DNA from: Roseospirillum parvum
GTDB taxonomy: Bacteria > Pseudomonadota > Alphaproteobacteria > Rhodospirillales > Rhodospirillaceae
Reading direction: 5' to 3'
Assembly (NCBI RefSeq): GCF_900100455.1
Contig: NZ_FNCV01000005.1
Span: 186,001 to 250,000 of the forward strand
Length of the DNA: 64,000 nt
Shown here: positions 1 to 9,438 of the stretch, one piece after another
How positions within the stretch are numbered: the stretch's first letter is position 1
Layout: every line of letters begins with the position of its first letter
The notes under the pieces: model-generated
The model's input: only the letters and a program-made list of their open reading frames with translations
What the model was told of the DNA's origin: nothing
Databases searched by the model: none
Translations under genes and position numbers: made by a program

Positions 1-125
1 AAGGTCCAGCCCTCGGCCAGCGCCTCGACCACCCGCACGCCGAAGCCCTCGTCGGCCCACAGCAGGTTGCCGATGCCAAGAACCAGGGTCGGCCCGGCGG
101 TGTCGGGGGAGGCGGGATCAGTCAT
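1..125 (-). CDS. hupD: Hydrogenase maturation endopeptidase HupD, N-terminal part (cut by window edge)
   Basis: Only about the first 41 codons are present and the rest lies beyond the left edge. The ATG is at 125-123 and the reading is MTDPASPDTAGPTLVLGIGN, then LLWADEGFGVRVVEAL. The GIGN...DEGFG pattern is the N-terminal signature of the HupD/HyaD/HycI proteases, in which the acidic residue of DEG helps bind the nickel of the precursor. The family removes the C-terminal peptide of the hydrogenase large subunit after metal insertion, and here its substrate would be HupL. The start overlaps the end of hupC by 8 bp, as expected for the last steps of a hupSLCD operon. Confidence 0.85.
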   Translation of the reverse strand, partial: MTDPASPDTAGPTLVLGIGNLLWADEGFGVRVVEALAEGWT

Positions 126-852
126 CCCGGTTGTCCTTGAACATGCGCTCGCCGGAAATCATGGTCGAGATCATCGACTGGCGCGACAGGATGTCCTCGC
201 GCACCGCGGCATAGACGTGGACGATCACGTAGGTGACGAAGATCCACATCCCCAGGCGGTGCCAGGTGTGGACCGCCTGACTGTTGGGGAAGATGTCGAA
301 CACCCAGCCGAACAGGGCGTACTGCCAACTGTCGATGCCGGCGCCTTCCGAGTAGAGCGCGAAGCCGGTGATGATCATGAAGAACATGCCGACCGTGAAA
401 ACGGTGAACATGACGAACTGGGCCAGCGGGTTGTGGCCCACGTACTTCTTCGGCTCCTTGCGCAGGAAGGCGTACCACGAGGCCTCCCAGACCACCCCAT
501 TCCAGTAGGACTTGCGCCAGAAGGGCAGCTTGAAAAGCTGGCGGGAGTGGGGGTTGCCGACAAAGGCCCAGTAGATGCGGACCAGCCAGCCGATGGCCAG
601 CACGTAGGCGGTGATGAAGTGGATTTCCCGGATGGCCACCATCAGCGAGGCGTCGCTGGCCTCGCCGGGGACGCTGGGCAGCGGCTGGCCGATGAAGTAG
701 CCGGTCACCGCCAGGATGGTCAGGGCCAGGGCGTTGATCCAGTGCCAGGCGCGCAAGGGGGCCTCGTAGACGTAGATCGAGGTGCGATCCACCGAGGCGT
801 CGCCCTGGGCCACGTCGAGGGCATGGATGTCGCGGCCGGTGTGGATGGGCAT
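118..852 (-). CDS. hupC: [NiFe]-hydrogenase b-type cytochrome subunit
   Basis: 244 residues, the usual size for HupC/HyaC. It anchors the HupSL dimer to the membrane and passes electrons from H2 oxidation to quinone through two b hemes. Four hydrophobic segments are visible near residues 35-55, 70-92, 145-168 and 200-222. Histidines suited to heme ligation lie in RAWHWINAL, EIHFITAY, HTWHRLGMW and VIVHVYAA. It follows hupL on the same strand with a 25-bp gap and overlaps hupD by 8 bp, so one transcript hupS-hupL-hupC-hupD is likely. Confidence 0.95.
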   Translation of the reverse strand: MPIHTGRDIHALDVAQGDASVDRTSIYVYEAPLRAWHWINALALTILAVTGYFIGQPLPSVPGEASDASLMVAIREIHFITAYVLAIGWLVRIYWAFVGNPHSRQLFKLPFWRKSYWNGVVWEASWYAFLRKEPKKYVGHNPLAQFVMFTVFTVGMFFMIITGFALYSEGAGIDSWQYALFGWVFDIFPNSQAVHTWHRLGMWIFVTYVIVHVYAAVREDILSRQSMISTMISGERMFKDNRDD

Positions 853-877
853 GGGCTGTACTCCCTGGCTGCGGCGA

Positions 878-2671
878 TCAACGCACGGTGACCGTGGCCT
901 TTTCCTGGCCGTCCGGGGTCATCACGTGGGTCGAGCAGGCTAGGCACGGATCGAACGAGTGGATGGTGCGCAGGATTTCCAGCGGCTGCTCCGGGTCGGC
1001 CAGCGGGGTGTCGAGCAGGGCCGCCTCGAAGGCGCCGATGTTGCCCTCGGGGTCGCGCGGCGAGCCGTTCCAGGTGGTCGGCACCACGCACTGGTAGTTG
1101 GCGATCTTGCCCTGGGCGATCTCCACCCAGTGGCCGAGGGCGCCGCGCGGCGCCTCGGTGAAGCCGGCGCCGCGGCTGGTGGTCGGCCAGGTGGCGGGCT
1201 CCCACTTGTCGGTGTTGGCGGTGTTGAGGTCGCCGGCCTTGAGGTTGGCCATCAGCTTGTCGAATGAGTACTTCAGCTTGTGCGCCGCCCACTGGCATTC
1301 CAGGCCGCGCGCCGCGGTGCGGCCCAGGGTGGTGAACAGGGCGGCGACCGGCAGTTCCAGGTCGCGCAACAGCTTGGTCACCGGCTCCTTGAATTCGGGG
1401 TCGCCCTGGGCGTAGCCGATCACGTAGCGGGCCAGCGGGCCCACTTCCATGGCGTGGCCCCGCCAGCGCGGCGCCTTCAGCCAGGAGTACTTGGCCGCCT
1501 CGTCGAGCTGCTTGATGTGGCGTTCGTCGCCCTGGGTCGCCGGGCCCAGCTTGAAGGCGGGTTCGGTGACGCCGTCGAAGGGGTGCAGGCCCTTGGCCTC
1601 GTCCGGGTAGCTGTACCAGGAGTGGCTGACGAACTCCTGGATCTGCTCCGGGTCCTTGAGGTCGACCTCGTGCACGGTGGACAGATCGCCGCCGATGATG
1701 GCGCCACGCGGCAGCATCAGGCTGTCGGCCGAGTAGTCGTTGGCCCGGTCCGGCATGTCGCCGTAGGACAGCAGGTTCTGGCCCGACAGCCCGCCGCCGT
1801 GGGTCCAGTCCTTGTAGAAGCTGGCGATGGCCGTGAGGTCGGGCAGGTAGACCTGCTCGATGAAGGCGATCGACTGGTCGATGATGCCGGCGACCAGATT
1901 GAGCCGCTCCATGTTGACCGCGCCCACCGCCCCGGTGCCCGACAGGTTGATGGCGCAGGGCACGCCGCCGACCAGCCAGTTGGGGTGCGGGTTCTTGCCG
2001 CCGAAGATGGCGTGGATCTTGACGATCTCCTTCTGGAAGTCGAGCGCCTCCAGATAGTGTGCCACCGCCATCAGGTTGGCCTCGGGCGGCAGGCGATAGG
2101 CCGGATGGCCCCAGTAGCCGTTGCGGAAGGGGCCGAGCTGGCCGGAGTCGACGAAGGCCTTCAAGCGGGTCTTGAGGTCGCGGAAGTAGCCCGGCGAGGA
2201 CAGCGGCCAGTTGGAGATCGACTGGGCGAGGGCCGAGGTGGCCTTGGGATCGGCCTCGAGCGCCGAGACCACGTCCACCCAGTCCAGCGCGTGCAGGTGG
2301 TAGAAGTGGACCAGGTGATCCTGCACATACAGCGTGAGCTGCATGATGTTGCGGATCAGGTTGGCGTTCTCCGGGATGTCGATGGCCAGGGCATCCTCCA
2401 CCGCGCGCACCGAGGTCAGGGCGTGGGTGCCGGTGCACACCCCGCAGATGCGCTGGGTGAAGGCCCAGGCGTCGCGCGGGTCGCGACCTTTGAGGATCAG
2501 CTCCAGGCCGCGCCACATGGTGCCGGTGGAGACCGCGTTGCGGATGACGTTGCCCTCATCCACGTTCACTTCCAGGCGCAGGTGGCCTTCGATCCGGGTG
2601 ACCGGATCGACCACCACCCGGCGGCCCGAGTTGTCCAGGTTGAAACCGTTGGGGGTCTGCATGGTGCTCAT
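878..2671 (-). CDS. hupL: Uptake [NiFe]-hydrogenase large subunit
   Basis: 597 residues, full length. The catalytic subunit holds the Ni-Fe(CN)2CO centre, bound by two CxxC motifs. The first is [10 protein letters not shown] at residues 74-83. The second is DPCLACSTH at residues 574-582. After the last His comes a 15-residue tail, [15 protein letters not shown], the peptide expected to be removed by HupD once nickel is loaded, so the product is made as a precursor. It has no signal peptide of its own, which fits co-export with the Tat signal on HupS. It lies 84 bp downstream of hupS. Confidence 0.97.
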   Translation of the reverse strand: MSTMQTPNGFNLDNSGRRVVVDPVTRIEGHLRLEVNVDEGNVIRNAVSTGTMWRGLELILKGRDPRDAWAFTQRICGVCTGTHALTSVRAVEDALAIDIPENANLIRNIMQLTLYVQDHLVHFYHLHALDWVDVVSALEADPKATSALAQSISNWPLSSPGYFRDLKTRLKAFVDSGQLGPFRNGYWGHPAYRLPPEANLMAVAHYLEALDFQKEIVKIHAIFGGKNPHPNWLVGGVPCAINLSGTGAVGAVNMERLNLVAGIIDQSIAFIEQVYLPDLTAIASFYKDWTHGGGLSGQNLLSYGDMPDRANDYSADSLMLPRGAIIGGDLSTVHEVDLKDPEQIQEFVSHSWYSYPDEAKGLHPFDGVTEPAFKLGPATQGDERHIKQLDEAAKYSWLKAPRWRGHAMEVGPLARYVIGYAQGDPEFKEPVTKLLRDLELPVAALFTTLGRTAARGLECQWAAHKLKYSFDKLMANLKAGDLNTANTDKWEPATWPTTSRGAGFTEAPRGALGHWVEIAQGKIANYQCVVPTTWNGSPRDPEGNIGAFEAALLDTPLADPEQPLEILRTIHSFDPCLACSTHVMTPDGQEKATVTVR

Positions 2672-2755
2672 GGCGGTGCGTCACGCTCTTCCTGGGGGCG
2701 CGGGGTCGGGCCCGCGCGCGTGGGGACGATAAGGGGAAGGGGGGCGGGGCGGCGC

Positions 2756-3871
2756 CTACTCGGCGTCGCCGCTTTCGCCGCCGCGCGATCCGGTCCCGGC
2801 GCGGCGCTTCTCCAGCCCGCGCTTGGCGATGCTGATCGCGCCGTGCGCCGCCACCGCGCCGCCGGCCACCGCGGCCAGGGTGCCGCCGACGCTGTCGGCG
2901 GTGCTTTCGGCGGCCACCGGCTCGAGGCTGGTCAGGCGCTGGTAGAACGGCCCCTTGTCCCAGAAGTCGTGCTCGGAACAGCCCAGGCAGCCGTGGCCCG
3001 ACTGGATGGGGAACGAGGTGCCGGTGTTCCAGCCCACGGTCGAGCAGGCGTTGTAGGTGGTCGGCCCCTTGCAGCCCATCTTGTACAGGCAGTAGCCCTT
3101 GCGGGCGTTCTCGTCGTCGAACTTCTCGACGAACTGCCCGGCGTCGAAGTGCGGCCGGCGGTAGCACTTGTCGTGGATGCGCTGGGAATAGAACATCTTG
3201 GGCCGGCCCTGGCGATCGACCTCGGGCAGGCGGTCGAAGGTCAGCATGTAGGTCAGAACGCCGGTCATCACCTCGGCGATGGGCGGACAGCCCGGCACCT
3301 TCAGCACCGGAGTGCCGGTGACCACCTTGTCGACCGGGGTGGCCTGGGTCGGGTTGGGCCGGGCCGCCTGCACGCAGCCCCACGAGGCGCACGAGCCCCA
3401 GGCGATCACTGCCTGGGCGTCGGCCGCCATGTCCTTCAGCGTGTCGACGAAGGGGCGCCCGCCGGGCATGCAGTAGATGCCGCCGTCCTTGAGCGGCGGG
3501 TTGCCCTCCACGGCCAGCACGTAGCGGCCCTTGTGGGTGGTCCGGACCTCTTCCAGGATGGCCTCGGCCTGATGCCCGGCGGCGGCCATGATGGTGTCGT
3601 CGTAGTCCAGCGAGATCATCGACAGGACCACGTCCTTGACCAGCGGGTGGGCCGAGCGGATGAAGCTTTCCGTGCAGCAGGTGCACTCAAGCCCGTGCAG
3701 CCAGATCACCGGAATGCGCGGCTTGGTCTCCAGCGCCTCGGCGATGCGCGGCGCGAAGCTGGCGCCCAGCCCCAGGCTGGCGCTGGTCAGGGCGCAGAAC
3801 TTGAGGAAGCCGCGCCGCGAGATCCCCTGGCGGCGCATGACATCATAGAACGTTTCTTGTGTGCCGGACAT
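2756..3871 (-). CDS. hupS: Uptake [NiFe]-hydrogenase small subunit precursor (Tat-exported)
   Basis: 371 residues from the ATG at 3871. This start is preferred over longer in-frame extensions because it puts the twin-arginine motif SRRGFLKF at residues 18-25. The small subunit carries the Fe-S relay from the Ni-Fe site. [10 protein letters not shown] (residues 61-70) supplies the proximal-cluster cysteines, and [11 protein letters not shown] and [10 protein letters not shown] are further family blocks. Near the C-terminus a hydrophobic stretch ([20 protein letters not shown]) is the usual membrane anchor, followed by a basic and Gly-rich tail. First gene of the hup operon and divergent from hupK. 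Confidence 0.96.
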   Translation of the reverse strand: MSGTQETFYDVMRRQGISRRGFLKFCALTSASLGLGASFAPRIAEALETKPRIPVIWLHGLECTCCTESFIRSAHPLVKDVVLSMISLDYDDTIMAAAGHQAEAILEEVRTTHKGRYVLAVEGNPPLKDGGIYCMPGGRPFVDTLKDMAADAQAVIAWGSCASWGCVQAARPNPTQATPVDKVVTGTPVLKVPGCPPIAEVMTGVLTYMLTFDRLPEVDRQGRPKMFYSQRIHDKCYRRPHFDAGQFVEKFDDENARKGYCLYKMGCKGPTTYNACSTVGWNTGTSFPIQSGHGCLGCSEHDFWDKGPFYQRLTSLEPVAAESTADSVGGTLAAVAGGAVAAHGAISIAKRGLEKRRAGTGSRGGESGDAE

Positions 3872-4543
3872 CCGCCCTGTCTCTCCCCTTGACAGCCGTC
3901 CGCCGGGTAGCGCCCGGCGCCCAGTGGTCCCCCCGAAGCCCGCCGGGCGGTTTCCGGGGCGCGGCCCGCCCCCGGAAAACAGCCCGACGGACACCACCGC
4001 ACGGGCCGCCGTGGGTGTCGAACCCTTGGGCGTCGTGCCTGTGGTCACCTTGGGGGACCGCCTGAACGCGGATGACACCCCGGTCGTGGTGTGATGTGCC
4101 GCTTCCCGGCGCCTGTTATTGGTTGTTTGGGCCCGGGCGGAAGCGGAAACCTCCCTACTGGCGCTGAGGTTAACACAGTTCCTGCGACTCGTGTCACCCC
4201 GGATTGCGAATTGTCATTGACCGAATCGGCGGAACCTCAGGTTTTCTGCCGGATTCGTGCTCCGGCGGCAGGCCGACGCTGCCTGGGGCGGGGAAACGCA
4301 CAGCCTTACCGAGTGATTCGAGGGGTTATTCCAAGAGGCTGTTTTTGAACAATTTTCCGGCATCTCTCCGATTCGCCCGATGAATGGGCGTTTCATCGAC
4401 CCCGGTCGCGCCGCTAAAGTGCGCCCGAGTGTGATTGGATGACCCGCCCCGTGGCGCCAGCCAAAAGGCGCGTCCGACCTGCGCACGTCACGGATTCTAA
4501 AGTTCTCGCCCCCCGCTGATGGGGCGACCAGCAGGCGCCGACC
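3872..4543. other. Divergent regulatory region between hupS and hupK
   Basis: 672 bp without a convincing gene. It must hold the promoters of both hydrogenase transcripts. A hairpin with perfect 9-bp arms (TTTCCGGGG at 3951-3959, CCCCGGAAA at 3970-3978) lies about 80-105 bp upstream of hupS. The half nearer hupK, roughly 4140-4420, is more AT-rich. By eye I found no clear sigma-54 -24/-12 element, FNR box or TTG-N5-CAA HupR-type site, so regulation is left open. Short open frames here look like chance. Confidence 0.6.
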
Positions 4544-5710
4544 ATGCGTGAGCCGACGCTCAACATCACCCTTGTCGCGGTCCATCAGGCGGTATCGTCG
4601 GTGACCGTATCGGGCTGGCGGCCGGCCGAGGCGGCACCGTTGCTGCTCGGCCAGCCGCCGGGCGCCGTGGTCGACATGGTCGGGCGCCTGTTCACCCTGT
4701 GCCGGGTGGCCCAGACGGTGGCCACCCTCGATGCCCTGGAGGCGGCGCTCGGCATCGAGGCCGCCCCGGCGGTGCGGGCCAGCCGTCAGGCCCTGGTGCT
4801 GGCCGAGGCCCTGGAGCAGGGCGCCCTGCGGCTGTTGCTGGAGGCCCCGCGGCTGGTCGGCGGCGCCCCGGAGCGGGACACCCTGCGCGCCTTTGTCGGC
4901 CAGTTGAAGGCGGTGGCGGCGCGCGCCGAGGTGGCCGGCTGGAACCGTCTGGGCGGCGGCCCGGAGGCGAGGTCAAGGGGGGGGCCACCGGGGGTGCCAC
5001 CGGGGCTGGCCGGCGCCGTGGCCGACCTGGAACCGATGCTGGAAGACCTGCTGCTGGGGGGCGGCCGGCTGCCGGAAACGACCGATCAATTGGCCACCTG
5101 GAGTGGCCAGGGGTTGGGGGCGCGGGTGGTCGCCCAGGCGGCCGACGAGCCGCCCTGTCCGCTGCCCCCGCCGCCGGGGCTGGACGCCGATCTGGCCGAG
5201 CTGGGCGGGGTGCTGGGCGGCCCCGGCGCGGTCGGCTTTCTGGCCCGCCCCACCTGGCGCGGGCAGGCCAGGGAGACCGGCCCCCTGCCACGCCATGCCC
5301 GGGCACCGCTGATCGCCCATCTGATCAATGGCGGCCATCTGCTGGTCGCCCGTCTGCTGGCCCGCCTGATGGACCTGTGGGGCGCCCTGGCCGACCTGCG
5401 CGCCTTGGCCCAGGGGGCGCCAGCCGCGCCGCCCATGACCTGCCTTGAAAGTCCGGGCCGGGCCCTGGCGGCGGTGGAGACGGCGCGCGGCCGGCTGATC
5501 CACCATGTGGCGGTGGCCGACGGCCGGGTTGCCGGCTGGCGAGCCCTGCCGCCGACCGCCTGGAACTTCCATCCCTCCGGGGTGTTGTCGCGGGCCCTGA
5601 TCGGCCAGCCGGCGACCGACCGCGCCGCCCTGGAGCGCCGGGCCCACCTGCTGATCCTGGCCCTCGATCCTTGTCTCGCGTACCATCTGACGGTCAAGGA
5701 GGGGGGCTGA
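4544..5710 (+). CDS. hupK: Hydrogenase maturation/scaffold protein HupK (degenerate large-subunit homologue)
   Basis: 388 residues. HupK proteins resemble [NiFe]-hydrogenase large subunits without a working metal site and are thought to act as scaffolds during assembly of the Fe(CN)2CO unit. Here [10 protein letters not shown] near residue 50 sits where the large subunit has its first CxxC, and [11 protein letters not shown] near the C-terminus echoes DPCLACSTH with the second Cys replaced by Tyr. The middle is rich in Ala, Gly and Leu and poorly conserved. Its stop overlaps the hypA start by one base (TGATG). The name rests on these echoes and on position, since hupK usually precedes hypA. 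Confidence 0.8.
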   Translation: MREPTLNITLVAVHQAVSSVTVSGWRPAEAAPLLLGQPPGAVVDMVGRLFTLCRVAQTVATLDALEAALGIEAAPAVRASRQALVLAEALEQGALRLLLEAPRLVGGAPERDTLRAFVGQLKAVAARAEVAGWNRLGGGPEARSRGGPPGVPPGLAGAVADLEPMLEDLLLGGGRLPETTDQLATWSGQGLGARVVAQAADEPPCPLPPPPGLDADLAELGGVLGGPGAVGFLARPTWRGQARETGPLPRHARAPLIAHLINGGHLLVARLLARLMDLWGALADLRALAQGAPAAPPMTCLESPGRALAAVETARGRLIHHVAVADGRVAGWRALPPTAWNFHPSGVLSRALIGQPATDRAALERRAHLLILALDPCLAYHLTVKEGG

Positions 5711-6051
5711 TGCACGAATTGTCGCTGGCCCAGGGCATTCGCCGCATCCTGGAGGACGAGGCGAAAAGCCAGGGGTTCGAGAAGGTGACGGCGGTCTGGC
5801 TGGACATCGGCGCCCTGTCGCACGCCGATCCCGAGGCCCTGGAATTCTGCTTTGCCGCCAGCATGGCGGGCAGCCTGGCCGAGGGGGCGGCGCTGCATAT
5901 CGCGCGCACCCCCGGCCGCGCCTGGTGCTGGAGCTGTGCCAAGGAAGTGCCGCTGGCGCGGCGCATCGATCCCTGCCCGGACTGCGGCGGCCACCGCCTG
6001 GAGGTGGTCGGCGGCGACGACATGCGGGTGCGCGAACTGGAGGTGAGCTGA
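5710..6051 (+). CDS. hypA: Hydrogenase nickel incorporation protein HypA
   Basis: 113 residues, normal for the family. HypA delivers nickel together with HypB to the large-subunit precursor. The start is the ATG at 5710 giving MHELSLAQ, because the N-terminal amine and His2 form the nickel site; an upstream in-frame start would destroy this. The structural zinc site is seen as CWSC and CPDC near residues 73-93. It overlaps hupK by one base and hypB by one base, so translation of the three is probably coupled. Confidence 0.96.
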   Translation: MHELSLAQGIRRILEDEAKSQGFEKVTAVWLDIGALSHADPEALEFCFAASMAGSLAEGAALHIARTPGRAWCWSCAKEVPLARRIDPCPDCGGHRLEVVGGDDMRVRELEVS

Positions 6052-6905
6052 TGTGCACGACCTGTGGTTGCGGCGGCGAGAGCCATGCCCATTCCCACGC
6101 CCATTCCCATGCCCATGGAGACCATCATCACCACCACCATGACCACGATCATGGTCACGATCATGGCCACCACCATCACCCCCACGGTCCCGAGCCCGAG
6201 ACGGCCCGGCTGGTCCAGGTGGAGCGCGACATCCTGGCCCACAACGACCGGCTGGCGGCGGTCAACCGGGGCTTCCTGGCCGGCCGCCGGGTGCTGGCGC
6301 TGAACCTTCTGTCGTCGCCGGGCAGCGGCAAGACCACCCTGCTGTGCGCCACCATCGCGGCCCTGAAGGATCGCCTGCCGGTGGCGGTCATCGAGGGCGA
6401 CCAGCAGACCGATCTGGATGCCGAGCGCATCCGCGCCGCCGGGGCGCCGGCGCAGCAGGTGAACACCGGCAAGGGCTGCCATCTGGATGCCGCCATGGTC
6501 GGCCGGGCGCTGGCCGCGCTGGACCCGCCGGAGGGTGGCGTGCTGTTCATCGAGAACGTCGGCAATCTGGTCTGTCCGGCCGCCTTCGACCTCGGCGAGG
6601 CGGCCAAGGTGGTCCTGCTCTCGGTCACCGAGGGCGAGGACAAGCCGCTGAAATACCCCGACATGTTCGCCGTCGCCGACCTTCTTCTGGTGACCAAGGC
6701 CGACCTTGCCCCGCATGTGGGGTTCGATGAGGCGCGCTGTCTGGAGATGGCGCGGCGGGTCAACCCCGGGCTCGAGGCGTTGAGCCTGTCGGCGACCACC
6801 GGGGCCGGCATGGAGGGCTGGCTCGACTGGCTCACCGCGCGCCGCGCCGACAGCCGGAACGCCACCCCGGCTGCCCTCGGCGCCTCGCTGGCGGTGGGTG
6901 CCTGA
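6051..6905 (+). CDS. hypB: Hydrogenase nickel incorporation GTPase HypB with His-rich nickel-storage segment
   Basis: 284 residues from the ATG at 6051. HypB is a SIMIBI-class GTPase that drives nickel transfer through HypA. It begins MCTTCGCGG, the N-terminal high-affinity metal site. Residues 12-46 hold about twenty histidines in [12 protein letters not shown]-like runs, the nickel-storage segment known in some HypB proteins. The P-loop is SPGSGKTT at residues 89-96. [15 protein letters not shown] and the VTKADL guanine-recognition motif follow. The His tract is written in the DNA as CAT/CAC repeats around 6085-6185. Confidence 0.97.
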   Translation: MCTTCGCGGESHAHSHAHSHAHGDHHHHHHDHDHGHDHGHHHHPHGPEPETARLVQVERDILAHNDRLAAVNRGFLAGRRVLALNLLSSPGSGKTTLLCATIAALKDRLPVAVIEGDQQTDLDAERIRAAGAPAQQVNTGKGCHLDAAMVGRALAALDPPEGGVLFIENVGNLVCPAAFDLGEAAKVVLLSVTEGEDKPLKYPDMFAVADLLLVTKADLAPHVGFDEARCLEMARRVNPGLEALSLSATTGAGMEGWLDWLTARRADSRNATPAALGASLAVGA

Positions 6906-6911
6906 GGCCCC

Positions 6912-8030
6912 ATGCCGGCCCGTTCCGCCGTTGCCATCGACACCGCCTGGGCCGGGGCGCTGCCCTTCCCGGTGCCGCCGGTGCTGGCGCTGGGGGCGCA
7001 TCTGAAGGCGGCCGCCGCCTGGGTGGCGGATGGGCGCGGCTGTCTGGGGCCAACGGTGGGCGACCTCGACCATCCCCAGGCGCGCGATGCCCTGGCCGCC
7101 CAGGCCGAGGCGCTGGCCGACACCCTGCCCGGGGCGCCGCGCGCGGTGGCCCACGATCTGCATCCCGATTTCGCCTCCACCCGGCTGGCCCAGGGGCTGG
7201 CCGCCGCCTGGGGGGTGCCGGCGCGGCCGGTCCAGCACCACCGGGCCCATCTGGCTGCCCTGGCGGTCGAGCACGGCCACGCCGGGCCGCTGCTCGGGCT
7301 GGTTCTGGACGGTTTCGGGCTGGGCGATGACGGCCAGCCGTGGGGCGGCGAGTTGCTGGCCCTGGACGGCGCCACCTGTCGCCGCCTGGGTCACTTGAGG
7401 CCGCTGCCCCAGCCGGGCGGCGACGCGGCGGCGCGCCAACCCTGGCGCATGGGCGCGGCGGCCCTGCATGTGCTCGGCCGGGGCGGCGAGATCGCCCCGC
7501 GCTACGCCGACCAGCCCCAGGCGGCGGCCCTGGCCGGGTTGCTGGCCCGGGGCACCCACTGCCCTGAAACACCATCCGGCGGCCGGCTGTTCGATGCCGC
7601 CTGTGGGCTGCTCGGCGTCCATCCGGTGGCCGAGTTCGAGGGGCAGGCGCCGATGGCCCTGGAGCGATTGGTCCGCCAGCCCCGGGTGTGGGACGGCGGC
7701 TGGCGCCTGGACGCCGCCGGACGGCTCGACCTTTTGTCGCTGCTCGACCGGCTGGCCGACACCGGGGACGCGGTCTTGGGCGCCGAGCTGTTCCACGGCA
7801 CCCTGGCGGCGGCCCTGGTCGCCTGGGCGGCGTGGGCCGCCGAGACCGTTGGCACCCGGGCGGTGGGGCTGTCGGGGGGCTGTTTCTTCAACCGGGTGCT
7901 GGGCGACCGGGTAGCCTCGGGGCTGGCCGGGAAGGGCCTTGCCGTGTTGCGCCACCGCGCCCTGTCGCCGGGCGACGACAGTCTGGCCCTGGGCCAGGCC
8001 TGGGTCGTTGCGCAAACCCTGGCCGAGTAG
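6912..8030 (+). CDS. hypF: Short HypF: carbamoyltransferase C-terminal (Kae1-like) domain only
   Basis: 372 residues, about half of a standard HypF (about 750). HypF makes the thiocarbamate on HypE that becomes the cyanide ligands. Only the Kae1-like carbamoyltransferase half is present: VAHDLHPDF, the metal-binding VQHHRAHLAA near residue 110, LVLDGFGLGDDG, and GLSGGCFFN near the C-terminus. The acylphosphatase, zinc-finger and YrdC/Sua5-like domains are absent. The reading begins 6 bp after hypB and no leftover N-terminal coding is seen, so this is a designed short form, not a local frameshift. Short HypF1 proteins are known, for example in Ralstonia, next to a full copy elsewhere. Confidence 0.88.
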   Translation: MPARSAVAIDTAWAGALPFPVPPVLALGAHLKAAAAWVADGRGCLGPTVGDLDHPQARDALAAQAEALADTLPGAPRAVAHDLHPDFASTRLAQGLAAAWGVPARPVQHHRAHLAALAVEHGHAGPLLGLVLDGFGLGDDGQPWGGELLALDGATCRRLGHLRPLPQPGGDAAARQPWRMGAAALHVLGRGGEIAPRYADQPQAAALAGLLARGTHCPETPSGGRLFDAACGLLGVHPVAEFEGQAPMALERLVRQPRVWDGGWRLDAAGRLDLLSLLDRLADTGDAVLGAELFHGTLAAALVAWAAWAAETVGTRAVGLSGGCFFNRVLGDRVASGLAGKGLAVLRHRALSPGDDSLALGQAWVVAQTLAE

Positions 8031-8045
8031 GAAAGGAGCCGCGCC

Positions 8046-8285
8046 ATGTGTCTGGCTGTCCCGGCCCGCGTCGTCGAGGTTTTGCCCGAGGCGATGGCCC
8101 GCATCGATGCCGGCGGCGTGCTGAAGGACATCTCGGTGGCCCTGGTGCCCGAGGTGGCGGCGGGCGACTACGTGATCGTCCACGTCGGCCATGCCCTGGG
8201 CCGCCTGGACGCCGAGGAGGCCCAACACACGCTGGATCTGATCGCCGAAATGGCGGCCGCCGGGGAGGCGTGCGATGAGCGGTGA
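8046..8285 (+). CDS. hypC: Hydrogenase assembly chaperone HypC
   Basis: 79 residues. HypC starts MCLAVPARVVEV. The N-terminal Cys (residue 2, exposed after Met removal) is the conserved contact to the Fe(CN)2CO unit and to the large subunit. HypC shuttles the iron unit from HypD to HupL. An AGGAG-type ribosome site precedes the ATG. Its end overlaps hypD by 11 bp, consistent with translation of the HypC-HypD complex in fixed ratio. Confidence 0.96.
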   Translation: MCLAVPARVVEVLPEAMARIDAGGVLKDISVALVPEVAAGDYVIVHVGHALGRLDAEEAQHTLDLIAEMAAAGEACDER

Positions 8286-9411
8286 CGCCACCGACCGCTT
8301 CGTCGCCCCCTTCCGCGACCCCGAGCTGGGGCGCCGCCTGCTCGGCGCCATCGCGCGGGCGGCGCGGCCCGGGCGCACCTACGCCCTGATGGAGTTCTGC
8401 GGCGGCCACACCCACGCCATCGCCCGCCACGGCCTGCCCGACCTGCTGCCCGCCGGGGTGCGCCTGATCCACGGCCCCGGCTGCCCGGTCTGCGTGCTGC
8501 CGGTGGGGCGGCTCGACATGGCGCTGGCCCTGGCCGCCCGGCCGGAGGTGATCCTCACCACCTATGGCGACCTGTTGCGCATCCCGGCCAGCGGCGGCGA
8601 CACCCTGTTCAAGGCGCGCAGCCGGGGCGCCGACGTGCGCATGGTCACCTCCAGCCTCGACGCCGTCGCCCTGGCCGCCGCCCAGCCGGATCGTCAGGTG
8701 GTGTTCATGGCCATCGGCTTCGAGACCACCACCCCGCCCACGGCGGTGGCGGTGAAACAGGCCGAGGAACGGGGGCTCGACAATTTCTCCATCCTTTCCA
8801 ACCACGTCCTCACCCCGCCGGCCATCGACGCCATCCTGGGCGGGAGCGGGGCGCCGCGCCTCGATGGCATCATCGGCCCGGCCCACGTCTCGACGGTGAT
8901 CGGCTGGGGGGCCTATCAGGACCTGGCGGCCCGCCACCAAACGCCGATGGTGATCGCCGGTTTCGAGCCGCTCGACGTGTTGCAGGCGGTGCACGACCTG
9001 ATCGGGCAGGTCAACGCCGGGCGGGCCGAGGTGGGCAACCAGTACGCCCGCGCCGTCAGCCGCGACGGCAACCCGGCGGCTTGCGCCCTGGTCGAGGCGC
9101 TGTTCGAGCCGCGCCCCGATTTCGCCTGGCGCGGCCTGGGGCGGCTGCCACGCTCGGGCCTGAAACTGCGCCCGGCCTACGCCCGCTTCGACGCCGAGGC
9201 GCGCTTCGAGCTGACCGAGCCCGAGGGCCGCGAACCCCCCGGCTGCGCCTGCGGCGAGGTGCTGAAAGGCGCCACCGAGCCGGCCGACTGTCCGCTGTTC
9301 GCCACCCGCTGCCGGCCGGAAAGCCCGGTCGGGGCCTGCATGGTCTCGGCCGAGGGGGCCTGCGCCGCCGCCCATGGTCACCGCCGGGCGCCCGCCGCCG
9401 CGCCAGCCTGA
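8275..9411 (+). CDS. hypD: Hydrogenase formation protein HypD (Fe-S scaffold)
   Basis: 378 residues, full length. HypD is the iron-sulfur scaffold on which HypC and HypE assemble the Fe(CN)2CO moiety. Conserved blocks include MEFCGGHTHAI near residue 40, HGPGCPVCVLP near 65, GFETTTPPTA, and a C-terminal cysteine group (GCACGEVLKG, then DCPLFATRC) that binds the [4Fe-4S] cluster. The ATG at 8275 lies inside the end of hypC. Confidence 0.97.
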   Translation: MSGDATDRFVAPFRDPELGRRLLGAIARAARPGRTYALMEFCGGHTHAIARHGLPDLLPAGVRLIHGPGCPVCVLPVGRLDMALALAARPEVILTTYGDLLRIPASGGDTLFKARSRGADVRMVTSSLDAVALAAAQPDRQVVFMAIGFETTTPPTAVAVKQAEERGLDNFSILSNHVLTPPAIDAILGGSGAPRLDGIIGPAHVSTVIGWGAYQDLAARHQTPMVIAGFEPLDVLQAVHDLIGQVNAGRAEVGNQYARAVSRDGNPAACALVEALFEPRPDFAWRGLGRLPRSGLKLRPAYARFDAEARFELTEPEGREPPGCACGEVLKGATEPADCPLFATRCRPESPVGACMVSAEGACAAAHGHRRAPAAAPA

Positions 9412-9438
9412 TTGGGAGCCCCCTGATTGGCCGCCACC

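Noticed and set aside
1280-3892. 870-codon open frame on the plus strand
   Set aside because: It is antisense to hupL and hupS, which have all family motifs; high GC keeps the opposite strand open.
2756-4078. Longer HupS from an upstream start
   Set aside because: It would bury the twin-arginine signal 69 residues inside the protein.
3872-4543. Sigma-54 promoter or FNR box for the hydrogenase genes
   Set aside because: Expected for hup regulation, but no site with correct spacing could be found by eye on either strand.
5694-8378. 894-codon minus-strand frame across the hyp genes
   Set aside because: Antisense shadow of hypA, hypB, hypF and hypC; it has a long Met/Val stretch only because it complements the His tract.
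9427-9438. TTG start for hypE
   Set aside because: The ATG at 9439 is four codons downstream and fits the family N-terminus as well.
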